Shown: piece by piece, positions 23,301 through 34,000 of the stretch | Layout: the number at the start of each line of letters is the position of its first letter | How positions within the stretch are numbered: position 1 is the first letter of the stretch | Position numbers and translations under genes: made by a program | The notes under the pieces: generated by a model | Databases searched by the model: none | Told to the model about the DNA's origin: nothing | Seen by the model: the letters and a program-made list of their open reading frames with translations, nothing else | Assembly (NCBI GenBank): GCA_030522415.1 | Contig: CM060109.1 | Span: 2,999,655-3,063,654 of the forward strand | DNA: 64,000 nucleotides | Origin: Channallabes apus | Lineage: Eukaryota > Chordata > Actinopteri > Siluriformes > Clariidae | Reading direction: 5' to 3'

Positions 23301-23855
23301 TGTCATGGCTCCTTCTGGGAAATCACACACACGAACGAACGCAATTGCAGGAAATGACAGTCTTTATTACTTGTAGTCCCGTCTTTGATTTGAACAAACT
23401 TAAGATTACGTTTCACAAAAAACAAAGGATGACCCGAGGGCCCTTCACCAGGTGCGGTCTGCAGGCGGAAACACTAGAACATAAGATACTCAACATAAAG
23501 TACTCAGGGGACTCTTTCGAACTGTCACTGGACCGCGTAGAAACCGGTCCGAACGCGTGAAGCTGCCTTGCTTCCGCTACTACGCCTGCAGATACCGCCT
23601 TAAACCTGGGTGAGAGAGAGAGAGAGAGAGAGAGAGAACACAATCAGCATTCCTGTAGGGTGCACGATGGTGACCAGACAATGTGGTGTGGGTTCGGCTG
23701 GGTTAAATAGTGAGATACACAAGGGTAGACAGGTGAATTCACTTTTGTGTTGATGACTGACAGTGACATACGTAGACACACTAGGGGGAGACAAAGCCAC
23801 GGCTCAGTAATCCGGTGAACCTGATCTCCGGGGCTGAGGCGGATCGGATGTTACA
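23301..23855 (-). repeat. 3' LTR of the chromovirus
   Basis: 555 bp, offset 5036 from its partner over the whole length. It contains a (GA)n run at about 23611-23637. The last residues and the stop of the polyprotein lie in this LTR. Confidence 0.96.
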
Positions 23856-26800
23856 TTACCCCCCCTCCCAGGACCGGCTTCCTGAGAGGCAGGTGGGCGC
23901 TCGCCTCTAGGCACCGAAAGGGGTCGGGACCCACCGGCCTGATGGAATTGCCGGCGAGTGGGTCGGCCTGGAGGTCGTGGCGCAGGACGATCCGGACGAG
24001 CTTGATGGAACTCGAAAATGAGTTCTGGGCTCAGGATGTCCTTTGCCGGGACCCAACTGCGTTCTTCCGGCCCATACCCCTCCCACTCCACCAGGTACTG
24101 GAGGGAGCCCCCTCGCCTTCGGGAGTCCAGCAGTTGCTGGACTCTAAATGCTGGAGCGCCCTCGATCTCCACAGCCCCGGGGAGTGAAGGGTCTACGACG
24201 CCTCCGTCTAGTGGTCCCCGTCTTACTGGCCTGAGAAGAGAAATGTGGAAGACGGGGTTAATGCGCATGTGTGAGGGGAGTTGTAATTTAAAAGAAACGG
24301 GGTTAACTTGAGACAATATAGGAAAAGGACCGATGAATCTGGGAGAGAGTTTACGGCAGGGGAGGTTGAGAGAGAGGTCCTTTGTCGAGAGCCAAACCCG
24401 GTCTCCTACCTGGAGCGGAGGACTTTCCCTTCGCCGCCTATCGGCGAATTTTTTGAACCGGCGCACTGCTTGGGAGATATTGGCATGCGCCCCCTCCCAT
24501 ACTTTTTCCGCTTTTTTAAACCACTCATCCACCATGGGGATATTGGTGGGAGTGGCATCCCAAGGACAAAGCGGTGGCTGATGTCCGAGCACACACTGAA
24601 ACGGCGTTAGGCCGGTTGAGGAGCGTTTTAATGAGTTTTGTGCATATTCCGCCCAAAATAAACAGTCCGCCCATTCATGTTGCCGACTACTACAATATGC
24701 GCGGAGGAATTTCCCGAGATCTTGGACAGTCCGCTCTGCCTGCCCGTTTGACTCTGGGTGATAGCCTGACGTTAGACTAACAGTGGTCCCCAATTTCTGG
24801 AAAAAAGCTTTCCAGACTCTTGCGATAAATTGGGGACCACGATCGGAAACAATATCTTCCGGTATGCCGTAGTAGCGAAACACATTATTGAATAGGGTTT
24901 CCGTCACCTGGGAGGCGGTTGGGAGGGCGCAGAACGGGATAAACCGGCATCCTTTAGAGAAGCGATCTACCACTACGAGGACTGATGTGTACCCTTTAGA
25001 CACTGGCAGGTCCGTCACAAAATCCACCGCTAGGTGGGACCACGGTCTGTTAGGCGTGGGTAAGGGCATTAATTTTCCAACTGGCAACCCCCGGGGGCTT
25101 TTGATGGTTGCACAGGTAGCGCAAGACGAAACTACTGTTTTCACTGTTTCCCGCAGATTTGGCCACCAGAATCTCGGTTCTAGTAGTTTACGCGTTCTCA
25201 ACTCGCCGGGATGTCCTGATGATAAATTAATGTGTGCCTCTGCCGTCACTCGTTCACGTAGTGACTCCGGCACGTAGGTTCGGTTCGGTGGACAGTCCGG
25301 CGGCGCGGGCTCTGCCCGCGTCGCCTGGGCTATCTCCGCATCGAGGTCCCACGTGATCGGAGCCACCACGAGCGACGGGGGCAAAATGGGCTCAGGAACC
25401 TGGGTTCGGTCCTGCGTCGCAAAACAACGGGATAACGCGTCCGCTTTGAGATTTTTAGAGCCGGGGCGATAGGTGATAACAAAATGGAAACGAGTGAAAA
25501 ACAGTGCCCAGCGGGCTTGTCGGGGGTTTAGTCTTTTAGCTTGTTGGAGGTACTCTAGGTTCTTGTGATCCGTGAGCACCGTAAATGGATGTTCTGCCCC
25601 TTCCAACCAATGCCTCCACTCCTCTAACGCCGCTTTTATTGCAAGCAGTTCGCGATTACCGATATCATAGTTGCACTCAGCAGGTGTCATTTTTCGCGAA
25701 AAAAAAGCACAGGGGAATAACTTCTCCGGGTGGCCATGGCGCTGTGACAGTACCGCTCCGAGTCCTACCTCCGACGCGTCGACCTCAACTACGAAGGGCT
25801 TGTTAGGGTCGGGAAGTTTTAATATAGGCGCGGAGGTGAAAGCTTGTTTGAGGCGCCGAAACGCGATGCGCGCGTCCGGCGTGAATGGTTGTAGCTTGCG
25901 CGGTTTACCCTTTAATAAACTAGTGAGCGGTGCTGCCAACGTACTATAGCCCCTAATAAAGCGCCTGTAAAAATTGGCAAACCCGAGGAAGCTTTGTAGC
26001 GCCTTCACTGCGGTTGGTTCCGGCCATTGGAGTACCGCTCTGACCTTGGTTGCGTCCATCTCGACCCCCAGTGGCCCTATGCGATAGCCCAGAAATGCAA
26101 TCTCGGTCTTATGAAACTCACATTTCTCCGCCTTCACATAGAGCCCATGTTCCCTTAGACGACGGAGGACGGCGGTCACATGACTAACGTGTTCTTCGTA
26201 TGACCGAGAGTATATCAGGATGTCATCTAGATACACTATCACAAACCGGCTTAACATATGTCGGAACACGTCATTCATGAACCCCTGAAACACCGCAGGC
26301 GCGTTCACCAGTCCATAAGCCATCACATTGTACTGATAATGACCTGATGTAGTGCTAAACGCTGTCTTCCACTCATCGCCCTTGCGAACACGAACGAGAT
26401 TATAAGCGCTGCGGAGGTCAAGTTTGGTAAAGACGGACGCGCCGCGGAGCAGATCGATCGCGGCCGGAACCAGAGGCAGCGGGTGCTTATATTTCACTGT
26501 GATGGTATTGAGCCCTCTATAATCAATACACGGCCGAAGGCCCCCGCCTTTTTTTTCGATAAAAAAGAAACCTGCTGATGCGGGCGACGTGGAGCGACTA
26601 ATGAGCCCCTGCTGGAGAGCCTCTCTCACGTATTCCTCCATTGCCCGTGTCTCCGACACTGACAATGGATAAACCCGCGAGCAGGGCGGTGCTTTCCCCG
26701 GCAGGAGGTCAATAGCGCAATCCCACGGGCGGTGAGGGGGAAGTCGTGCAGCGGCCCTAATACTAAAGACGTCTTTAAACTTAACGTACTCTGATGGCAC

Positions 26801-28366
26801 GAGGGTAGATACTAGGGCGCTAGGACTTTCTATTGTGGTCGTTTGGGCCATCAATGAGGATGGCATGCAAAATTTCGCGCATCTAGGGGACCAAGAAAGG
26901 ATGCGAGCACCTGTCCAATCAAAATTGGGGTTATGAGAGCTAAGCCATGGGAGGCCGAGCACGACGGAATGATTCACCTGAGAGATCACATAAAATTCCA
27001 ACTCTTCAGTGTGATTCGGGAAAGTTAACCGTCGGGGCACGGAGATCATGTTAACAGGCGATTGACCTAATGGTTTGCCATCCAGAGCGTTAATCACGAT
27101 CGGGGTTGGAAGCTTCGACACAGGAGCGTGCAGCGAGGAAAGGAGAGAGGATGAAATGAAATTCCCAGCCGATCCCGAATCTATTAGGGGGGAAACAGAA
27201 ATAAGATTATTGTTATATGACAGGGTGGCTTTAACACAAAATGACCGGTTGGTTCGTGCAGGTGTGTTCGTGTATATGACTGGTGAGGGTGTGTCCGTGT
27301 TTATGGTTATTGGCGGTGTGTGCGCGTGTATGACTGCTGGGGGTGTGTCCGTGTTTAGGGTTCGTGGAGGTATGTTTGTGTATCTGGTTCGTGGAAGTGT
27401 GTCCATTTTTACTTTTAGCAGTGGGCATTCTCGGATGAGATGCCCCCCCCCCCCCCCGCAGTACAGGCACAGTCCGGCCGTAAGTCGGCGTCGCCTTTCC
27501 TGCGCCGATAGCCTGGATGTGCCGATGTCCATAGACTCAACAGCCGGGGACTCGCGTGATTCCGGTGGGCTTTTGCTGAGGCGTGGGCGGTGGTGCGGTT
27601 CAACTCTGCCTCCTGCTCCTCTGGCGGGGGCCTGTCGTTTCTGACCGCGGAGGTGCTGGTCCAGCTTGATGGCGAGTTGGATGGTTTCGTCCAGATCCAT
27701 TTCTGCATCTCGGCATGCCAACTCAAGCTGGATGTCCGGCTGGAGACCGTCCCGAAAGCGTGCGAGGAGGCTTTTCTCGCACCATTCGCTCTCCGCGGCC
27801 AGGATCTTAAATTTCACCGCATAGTCGGCGACAGTGGTTGGCCCCTGCTTAAGTCGTAGTAGTTGCTGTTCCCCAGTTCTGCCCTGGTCCGGGTGATCAA
27901 AGACTGCGCGAAACGCGCGGAGGAAGCGGACGAAGTCATTCATATCGCGGCCACCCGCACTCCACATGGCGGCGGCCCAGTCCATCGCCGCACCTGTGAG
28001 CTGCTGTGTTACGAAACTGATCTTTTGTCTCTCATCGAGACCAGGGTACTCAGCCAGGTACAGCTCACAGGCAAGGAGGAACTTTCTGCAGCCTTCTGGG
28101 TCGCCAGCATACCTTTCCGGGGGGGCTGCTCGTGGAGGAGATCGTGACGCGCGTCTTGGCGCCGCAGGAGAAGGCGACTGTCTCGTCGCGATGTCACGAA
28201 CACTGTGGGCCAGGTCGTTGATCGCCCTGGCCAAGCTGTCCATCTGCCCCTGCTGTCGCCTGATGTAGTCCATCATTGGGACCGTATGATCGGTGACAGG
28301 TGTTCCTGCTGCGCTCGGGTATTTGGTCTGGTCATCTGTCATGGCTCCTTCTGGGAAATCACACAC
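23804..28366 (-). CDS. chromovirus Gag-Pol polyprotein, intact
   Basis: 1520 codons with no stop. Start: the first ATG is at 28366, inside the 5' LTR, but the in-frame ATG at 28342 (MTDDQTKYP) at the LTR edge is as plausible. Domains by residue: Gag capsid about 80-240; zinc knuckle 300-314; protease with DSGSAGNF at 396; reverse transcriptase about 565-760 with LDLRSAY and VYLDD at 711-715; RNase H with D863, E906, D933 and D976; integrase H1045/H1052/C1082/C1085 and catalytic D1115, D1175, E1211 (exact DX35E); chromodomain about 1404-1455. Gag and Pol are fused in one frame, as in Tf1, whereas sushi-ichi is described with a frameshift. Oddity: five Gly between the second Cys and His of the knuckle instead of the usual four residues, coded by a 15-G run. 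Confidence 0.95.
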   Translation of the reverse strand: MCDFPEGAMTDDQTKYPSAAGTPVTDHTVPMMDYIRRQQGQMDSLARAINDLAHSVRDIATRQSPSPAAPRRASRSPPRAAPPERYAGDPEGCRKFLLACELYLAEYPGLDERQKISFVTQQLTGAAMDWAAAMWSAGGRDMNDFVRFLRAFRAVFDHPDQGRTGEQQLLRLKQGPTTVADYAVKFKILAAESEWCEKSLLARFRDGLQPDIQLELACRDAEMDLDETIQLAIKLDQHLRGQKRQAPARGAGGRVEPHHRPRLSKSPPESRESPAVESMDIGTSRLSAQERRRRLTAGLCLYCGGGGGHLIRECPLLKVKMDTLPRTRYTNIPPRTLNTDTPPAVIHAHTPPITINTDTPSPVIYTNTPARTNRSFCVKATLSYNNNLISVSPLIDSGSAGNFISSSLLSSLHAPVSKLPTPIVINALDGKPLGQSPVNMISVPRRLTFPNHTEELEFYVISQVNHSVVLGLPWLSSHNPNFDWTGARILSWSPRCAKFCMPSSLMAQTTTIESPSALVSTLVPSEYVKFKDVFSIRAAARLPPHRPWDCAIDLLPGKAPPCSRVYPLSVSETRAMEEYVREALQQGLISRSTSPASAGFFFIEKKGGGLRPCIDYRGLNTITVKYKHPLPLVPAAIDLLRGASVFTKLDLRSAYNLVRVRKGDEWKTAFSTTSGHYQYNVMAYGLVNAPAVFQGFMNDVFRHMLSRFVIVYLDDILIYSRSYEEHVSHVTAVLRRLREHGLYVKAEKCEFHKTEIAFLGYRIGPLGVEMDATKVRAVLQWPEPTAVKALQSFLGFANFYRRFIRGYSTLAAPLTSLLKGKPRKLQPFTPDARIAFRRLKQAFTSAPILKLPDPNKPFVVEVDASEVGLGAVLSQRHGHPEKLFPCAFFSRKMTPAECNYDIGNRELLAIKAALEEWRHWLEGAEHPFTVLTDHKNLEYLQQAKRLNPRQARWALFFTRFHFVITYRPGSKNLKADALSRCFATQDRTQVPEPILPPSLVVAPITWDLDAEIAQATRAEPAPPDCPPNRTYVPESLRERVTAEAHINLSSGHPGELRTRKLLEPRFWWPNLRETVKTVVSSCATCATIKSPRGLPVGKLMPLPTPNRPWSHLAVDFVTDLPVSKGYTSVLVVVDRFSKGCRFIPFCALPTASQVTETLFNNVFRYYGIPEDIVSDRGPQFIARVWKAFFQKLGTTVSLTSGYHPESNGQAERTVQDLGKFLRAYCSSRQHEWADCLFWAEYAQNSLKRSSTGLTPFQCVLGHQPPLCPWDATPTNIPMVDEWFKKAEKVWEGAHANISQAVRRFKKFADRRRRESPPLQVGDRVWLSTKDLSLNLPCRKLSPRFIGPFPILSQVNPVSFKLQLPSHMRINPVFHISLLRPVRRGPLDGGVVDPSLPGAVEIEGAPAFRVQQLLDSRRRGGSLQYLVEWEGYGPEERSWVPAKDILSPELIFEFHQARPDRPAPRPPGRPTRRQFHQAGGSRPLSVPRGERPPASQEAGPGRGGNVTSDPPQPRRSGSPDY
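23856..23870 (-). other. polypurine tract of the chromovirus
   Basis: On the sense strand a GGGAGGGGGGG run (+ strand 23859-23869) precedes the 3' LTR by three bases. Confidence 0.8.
28326..28334 (-). other. putative self-priming PBS of the chromovirus
   Basis: On the sense strand, two bases inside the 5' LTR boundary, lies TGACCAGAC. No tRNA-type TGG start is present there. It is perfectly complementary over 9 bases to GTCTGGTCA in the LTR (28715-28707), close to the predicted transcript 5' end. This is the layout of self-primed Tf1/sushi elements. The site overlaps codons at the beginning of the polyprotein. Confidence 0.65.
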
Positions 28367-28891
28367 ACGAACGAACGCAATTGCAGGAAATGACAGTCTT
28401 TATTACTTGTAGTCCCGTCTTTGATTTGAACAAACTTAAGATTACGTTTCACAAAAAACAAAGGATGACCCGAGGGCCCTTCACCAGGTGCGGTCTGCAG
28501 GCGGAAACACTAGAACATAAGATACTCAACATAAAGTACTCAGGGGACTCTTTCGAACTGTCACTGGACCGCGTAGAAACCGGTCCGAACGCGTGAAGCT
28601 GCCTTGCTTCCGCTACTACGCCTGCAGATACCGCCTTAAACCTGGGTGAGAGAGAGAGAGAGAGAGAGAGAGAACACAATCAGCATTCCTGTAGGGTGCA
28701 CGATGGTGACCAGACAATGTGGTGTGGGTTCGGCTGGGTTAAATAGTGAGATACACAAGGGTAGACAGGTGAATTCACTTTTGTGTTGATGACTGACAGT
28801 GACATACGTAGACACACTAGGGGGAGACAAAGCCACGGCTCAGTAATCCGGTGAACCTGATCTCCGGGGCTGAGGCGGATCGGATGTTACA
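28337..28891 (-). repeat. 5' LTR of the chromovirus
   Basis: 555 bp, seemingly identical to 23301-23855. On the sense strand it supplies the promoter and the polyprotein start codon. Confidence 0.96.
28739..28746 (-). promoter_or_regulatory. TATA-like box of the chromovirus 5' LTR
   Basis: CTATTTAA on the sense strand. A start about 30 bp downstream would fall near 28715, at the segment complementary to the putative primer-binding site. Inferred from spacing only. Confidence 0.5.
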
Positions 28892-29200
28892 TTAACTTGA
28901 AATTGAAAGCAGCCTTGAATCTTCAGACGATGAGAGAACGGTTTTCTCATTTGAAAACAACAAGAAGCTGGAGAAAAGTTAATATATTGGACTGTTTCAC
29001 TGATGCCAAAAGATTCTGGAGGCACTAAGACAATCAATGAGTGAAATAGAGAAACCAGAAGTCTACAAAGCAAAAAAAAACATCATAACTCTGCTAAACT
29101 CTGTGTTAAATAATGAAGAATATGATTTGCCGTAGACTTTATCTTGTTCGATTTACTGATTATGTTCCGTTGGGTTTTATCCTTTGCTTAATTATTGGGG

Positions 29201-31080
29201 AGATTAGTGTCGACTCAGGTAAGGGAAAAGGGGACAAGGAGACTTCCAGGAGTGTATACAGGGAAAGAGGCTAGCCAAGAAGAAGTGGGACACTGAGAGG
29301 ACTGAAGAGAGTAGACAGGAGTACAGGGAGATGCAGCGTAAGGTGAAGGTAGAGGTGGCAAAGGCCAAACAAAGAGCATATGAGGACTTGTATGCTAGGC
29401 TGGACAGTAAGGAGGGAGAGGTGGATCTGTACAGGTTGGCGAGGCAAAGAGATAGAGATGGGAAGGATGTGCAGCAGGTTAGAGTGATTAAAGATAGAGA
29501 TGGAAATGTACTGACAGATGCCAGGAGGGTGATGGGAAGATGGAAGGAATACTTTGAGGAGTTGATGAATGAGGAAAACGAAAGAGGTGACTGTTGTGGA
29601 GCGCAAAGTAGCAAATATTAGTAAAAGTGAGGTGAGAAGGGCGTTGAAGAGGATGAAGAGTGGAAAGGCTGTTGGTCCTGATGACATACCTGTGGAGGTA
29701 TGGAAGTGCTTAGGAGAGGTGGCAGTCGAGTTTCTGACTAGTTTGTTTAACGAGATCTTGGAGAGTGAGAGGATTCCAGAGGAATGGAGGAGAAGTGTAT
29801 TGGTGCCGATTTTTAAGAACAAGGGAGATGTGCAGAGCTGTGGCAATTACAGAGGCATAAAGCTAATGAGCCATACAATGAAGCTGTGGGAAAGAGTAGT
29901 GGAAGCTAGGTTAAGGGCAGAGGTGAGAATTTGTGAGCAGCAATATGGTTTTATGCCTAGAAAGAGTACATCAGATGCAGTATTTGCTTTGAGGATGCTG
30001 GTGGAGAAGTACAGAGAAGGTAATAAAGAGTTGCATTGTGTCTTTGTAGATTTAGAGAAAGCGTACGACAGGGTGCCGAGAGAGGAGCTGTGGTGTTGTA
30101 TGAGGAAGTCTGGAGTGGCAGAGAAGTTTATTAGAGTGGTGCAGGACATGTATGAGAGCTGTAAGACAGTGGTAAGATGTGCTGTACGTGTGACAGAAGA
30201 GTTCAAGGTGGAGGTGGGTCTGCATCAAGGATCGGCTCTAAGCCCCTTTTTGTTTGCTCTGGTGATGGACAGGATGACAGATGAAGTTAGACAGGAGTCT
30301 CCATGGACTATGATGTTTGCAGATGACATTGTGCTTTGTAGCGAGAGCAGGGAACAGGTGGAGAGGTGGAGGTACGCTCTGGAAAGCAGAGGAATGAAGG
30401 TTAGCCGCAGCAAGATGGAATACATGTGTGTGAATGAGAGGGACCCAAGAGGAACAGTGAGGCTACAGGGAGCAGAGGTAAAGAAGGTGCAGGATTTTAA
30501 GTACTTAGGGTCAATGGTCGAGAGCAACGGAGAGTGTGGAAAGGAGGTGAAGAGGCGGGTACAGGCAGGTTGGAATGGGTGGAGAAAAGAGTATCAGCGA
30601 GAATGAAAGGAAAGGTGTACAGGACAATGGTGAGACCAGCAATGCTCTACGGCTTAGAGACAGTGGCACTGAAGAAAAGACAGGAGGCAGAGCTAGAGGT
30701 AGCAGAGCTGAAGATGTTGAGGTTCTCTTTGGGAGTGACAAGGATGGATAGGATCAAGAATGAGTTCATCAGAGGGACAACTCATGTGAGATGTTTTGGA
30801 GATAAAGTCAGAGAGGCCAGATTGAGGTGGTTTGGACATGTTCAGAGGAGAGAGTGTGAATATATTGGTAGAAGGATGCTGAGGTTGGAACTGCCAGGCA
30901 GGAGGTCTAGAGGAAGACCAAAGAGGAGATTTATGGATGCAGTGAGAGAGGACATGAAGTTAGTTGGTGTGAGAGAAGAGGATGCAGAGGACAGGGTTAG
31001 ATGGAGGCAGATGATTCGCTGTGGCGACCCCTGAAAGGGAACAGCTGAAAGTCAAAGAAGAAGAAGATTAGTGTCGACTC
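29201..31080 (+). mobile_element. 5'-truncated RTE-clade LINE with 16-bp target duplication
   Basis: The body is 29217-31064, flanked by AGATTAGTGTCGACTC at 29201-29216 and 31065-31080. The 5' end is truncated inside coding sequence, upstream of the reverse transcriptase. The 3' end follows the stop almost at once with CTGTGGCGACCCCTGAAAGG and an (AAG)n tail, as usual in RTE elements. It is inserted in the Tx1-like LINE just before ORF2. Confidence 0.9.
29331..31034 (+). pseudogene. RTE reverse transcriptase, truncated and frameshifted
   Basis: Open pieces cover 29331-29621, 29569-30606 and 30534-31034 in different frames. Motifs in order: RVMGRWKEYFEELMNEE; KAVGPDDIPVEVWK; VLVPIFKNKGDVQSCGNYRGI; FVDLEKAYDRVPRE; HQGSALSPFLFALVMD; and the catalytic MMFADDIVLC. 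The C-terminal part has MVRPAMLYGLETVALKK and RLRWFGHVQRR, ending MIRCGDP. The apurinic endonuclease domain is missing because of 5' truncation. Frameshifts lie near 29590 and 30580. Otherwise the frame is well preserved, so this copy is younger than the host LINE. Confidence 0.9.
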
Positions 31081-34000
31081 CCTAAACATCAATGGTGCAA
31101 AAGATAGCAAAAAGCGAGCTATACTTTTTGAAATGTTAAAACAAAAACAAATAGATGTGGTTTTATTAAAGGAAGTGACAACAGAAATGCGACAGATTAG
31201 GGATATGAGTGGAATGAAACACCTGTTTTAAGTCACCTCTCCTCCACTAGCGGGGGAGGGACAGTTATATTCTCTAAAAGTTTTACCCCAATACTGTATA
31301 CAGTAGAAGAAATGATCAAAGGTAGATTATTAAAGGTTAGAGCACATTTATACAGTATGTGTCTCTGCGCCAACAGAGAGACTGGCTTAGACAAGCTGTG
31401 CAAGATTCTAGAAACCTGTAACTCTGATGATTTTTTTATTCGTGGGCAGAGATTTTAACTCCACCACAACAGACGTGGACCATAACCACAAAGAACCTCC
31501 TCATATGTCCTCCCGTAGATAACTTTTAGAAATTTGAGAAAAACATCAGCTGATGGAGATTTTTCCATTAGTCTGACAAACAATACACTTGGACTCATGC
31601 TAGTAATAACACCATCTCCCTCGCACAGTTAGACAGGTTTTATGGTTTTAAACACCAACTAAGCATCATTAAGAGTCACATCAACCCAGTCAGTCGCTCT
31701 GATCACAGCCTGAGTTTATGTAAGGACAAATTTAACAACATCAAACCAAAAAGCGCAATTGGTTTTTAATACAATGTTATTAGAAAACCAAGTGTTTAGA
31801 GACAATTTTACTTATTTTTGGAATAATAATAAAAAAAAGAGAGAAGACTGATTTAAAAACACTACAGCAATGGTGGGATTCTGGTAAAATCCAAATTACA
31901 CAGTTGTGTACAAAGTTCCAAAGAGAAATCACAGATCTCCAAACACTATCCTCTGATGCAACCCTTATTCAAACCCTCAAAAAAGACAGAGGCTCTCTGA
32001 TCTCCTGGAATCCAAGGTTCAAGGTGCTCCTGCAAAGGGGCAAAGCTGTTTAATATACAATTTGCACTCTGAAAAGGGAGATAATTTATCAGACGACATC
32101 AATATTTGTATGAGAGCTGAACATTTTTATGAAAAACTATAGATTTTCTAGGAAAATCTGCCCCAGATTTCTCAAAACTCTGAACCTGAAGGGCCACTAA
32201 CTTTAGGAGGACTCCACAAAGCTCTGCAGAACATGAGAAATGGTAAAGCCCCAGGCATAGATGGACTTCTAGTTCTGGAAGACTTTGGGGGAGGAAATCT
32301 TAGAAGTCTTAAACGATAGTCTAACTGAATGGATACTTCCACTAAGTTGCAGAAGGGCAGCCCTCACTCTGTTACCTAAGAAAGGAGATCTAACCGACAA
32401 TAAAAATTACTATCAAAATGCCTGCAGTGAGGTTAAGAAACGTTTTAGAGGCAGTCATACACACCGACCAAACGTACTGCATTCCTGGCAGATCCATATT
32501 GGATAACATCTCACTAATTTGAGATATTTATCATCTCACTAAACTACGTATATGGACTGAATATACAGTAGATCGGATTTCCCTAGATCAAGAAAAAGCT
32601 TTTGATCGGGTAGAACACTGATACTTATGGAAAACTCTTGAAGCGTTTGGTTTTAGTCCTGATTTTATTAAGAAAATAAAAGTTTTATACAATGACCCTG
32701 AGAGTCTACTGAAGGTTAATGGTGGCTTGAGTTCTCCTTTTAAAATAAACAGGGATTCAGACAAGGATGCTCAGTGTCGGGAATGCTGTATGCCATAGCA
32801 GTAGAACCCGTGCTACACAAGCTGCGAATCGAACTGAACAGAATCACAGAAAAGAAACTCTTTGTCTGTCTGCTTATGGTGATGACATCATTGTAATGCA
32901 TCATTGTAACAATCAAGGTGCTAAAGGATTTAGATAAAAATTCTTTAGCAAAATAAATTGGGCAAAGAATGAAGCACGACTAATCGGAAATTGGTCTGAA
33001 AACGCAGCCACACTGCCAGAAATACTTTTATGGACAAGAGGGGAATCAAATACCTAGGAGTCTACCTACTGTAGGTGATGCCTCTTTTACAGAAAAAGAA
33101 CCGGGAGGGGTCGATTGGAAAAAATAAAAGGCTGGCTGGACTAGTGGAAATGTCTGACTCCAAAAATGTCCTACAGAGGACGAATACTCATCATAAACAA
33201 CCTCGTGGCCTCTTCATTGTGGCACAAAGTGACATGTGTGGCCTCCGGTGGAGGTTACGGCAAAAGTTCTGTCAATTCTTGTAGACTTCTTCTGTAGACT
33301 TCTTCTGGGACAAACTCCACTGGATTACCCAAAGTTAAGGGGCAATGAAGGGGGACAAGGTTTAGTCCACCTTCAGAATAGAATGGTCGCCTTTTGTTTA
33401 GAGTTTTTACAGAATTTCTGGGAAGCTCATCTTGTTGTAGCTGGAATGCGGTAACCGGAGTGATTTTAAGGACACTGGAGAACCTAAAAATGGACAAAAC
33501 CCTTTTCCTGACAGACTCAAAGAGACCGAATCTATCGAAACTGCCATTTTTTTATCGCAACCTTTTTAAAATTTGGAACTGTTTTAAAGTACGGAGGCCT
33601 CCGAACACATCGTCTTTTGATTGGCTTTTAAAGGAACCTCTAATCCATGGAGCACGCCTGGACATCGCAAACTGTCTCTCTGATACCCTGATCCACTCTG
33701 GAAGAACCAACCGACGTTGGCTATACCAGAGAATTTTACATGGTATTTTAGGTCAATGACTTTACCTCATGTCTCTAAGCTAACATAAGTCAAGGATGTC
33801 CTTTTAGTCCACAGAACGAAACCGTCCTTCATGCTCTTGCAGAGTTCTCCAGCCTGTAACCACTTTTTATTGTTTTAAAAGCCCTATTTATTGGTTCACT
33901 ACAGTCCTTTACTTTAGGGGGAAAAAAATCCCCATTTTTTGCTGGGCATTCTGGGCTTAAGCTGAAGAAATACGGTACTTAAGCTGAAGAAATAAAATTG

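Larger units (their letters stand above)
23301..28891 (-). mobile_element. complete sushi-type chromovirus (Ty3/Gypsy LTR retrotransposon)
   Basis: 5591 bp. Two 555-bp LTRs (23301-23855 and 28337-28891) begin TGTCATGG and end GTTACA. Target duplication is TTAAC (23296-23300 and 28892-28896). I found no difference between the LTRs by eye, so the insertion is very recent. A single intact minus-strand frame encodes Gag, protease, reverse transcriptase, RNase H, integrase and a C-terminal chromodomain. It lies inside ORF1 of an older Tx1-like LINE. The chromodomain and the priming arrangement point to the Tf1/sushi group of vertebrate Metaviridae. Confidence 0.95.

Noticed and set aside
23942..28300. 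Many + strand open frames of 60 to 189 codons within the chromovirus
   Set aside because: They are antisense shadows of the intact minus-strand polyprotein and carry no domain.
29204..30741. Minus-strand open frames (Ser/Leu/Pro-rich, up to 191 codons) within the RTE element
   Set aside because: Antisense shadows of the reverse transcriptase, which has clear motifs on the + strand.
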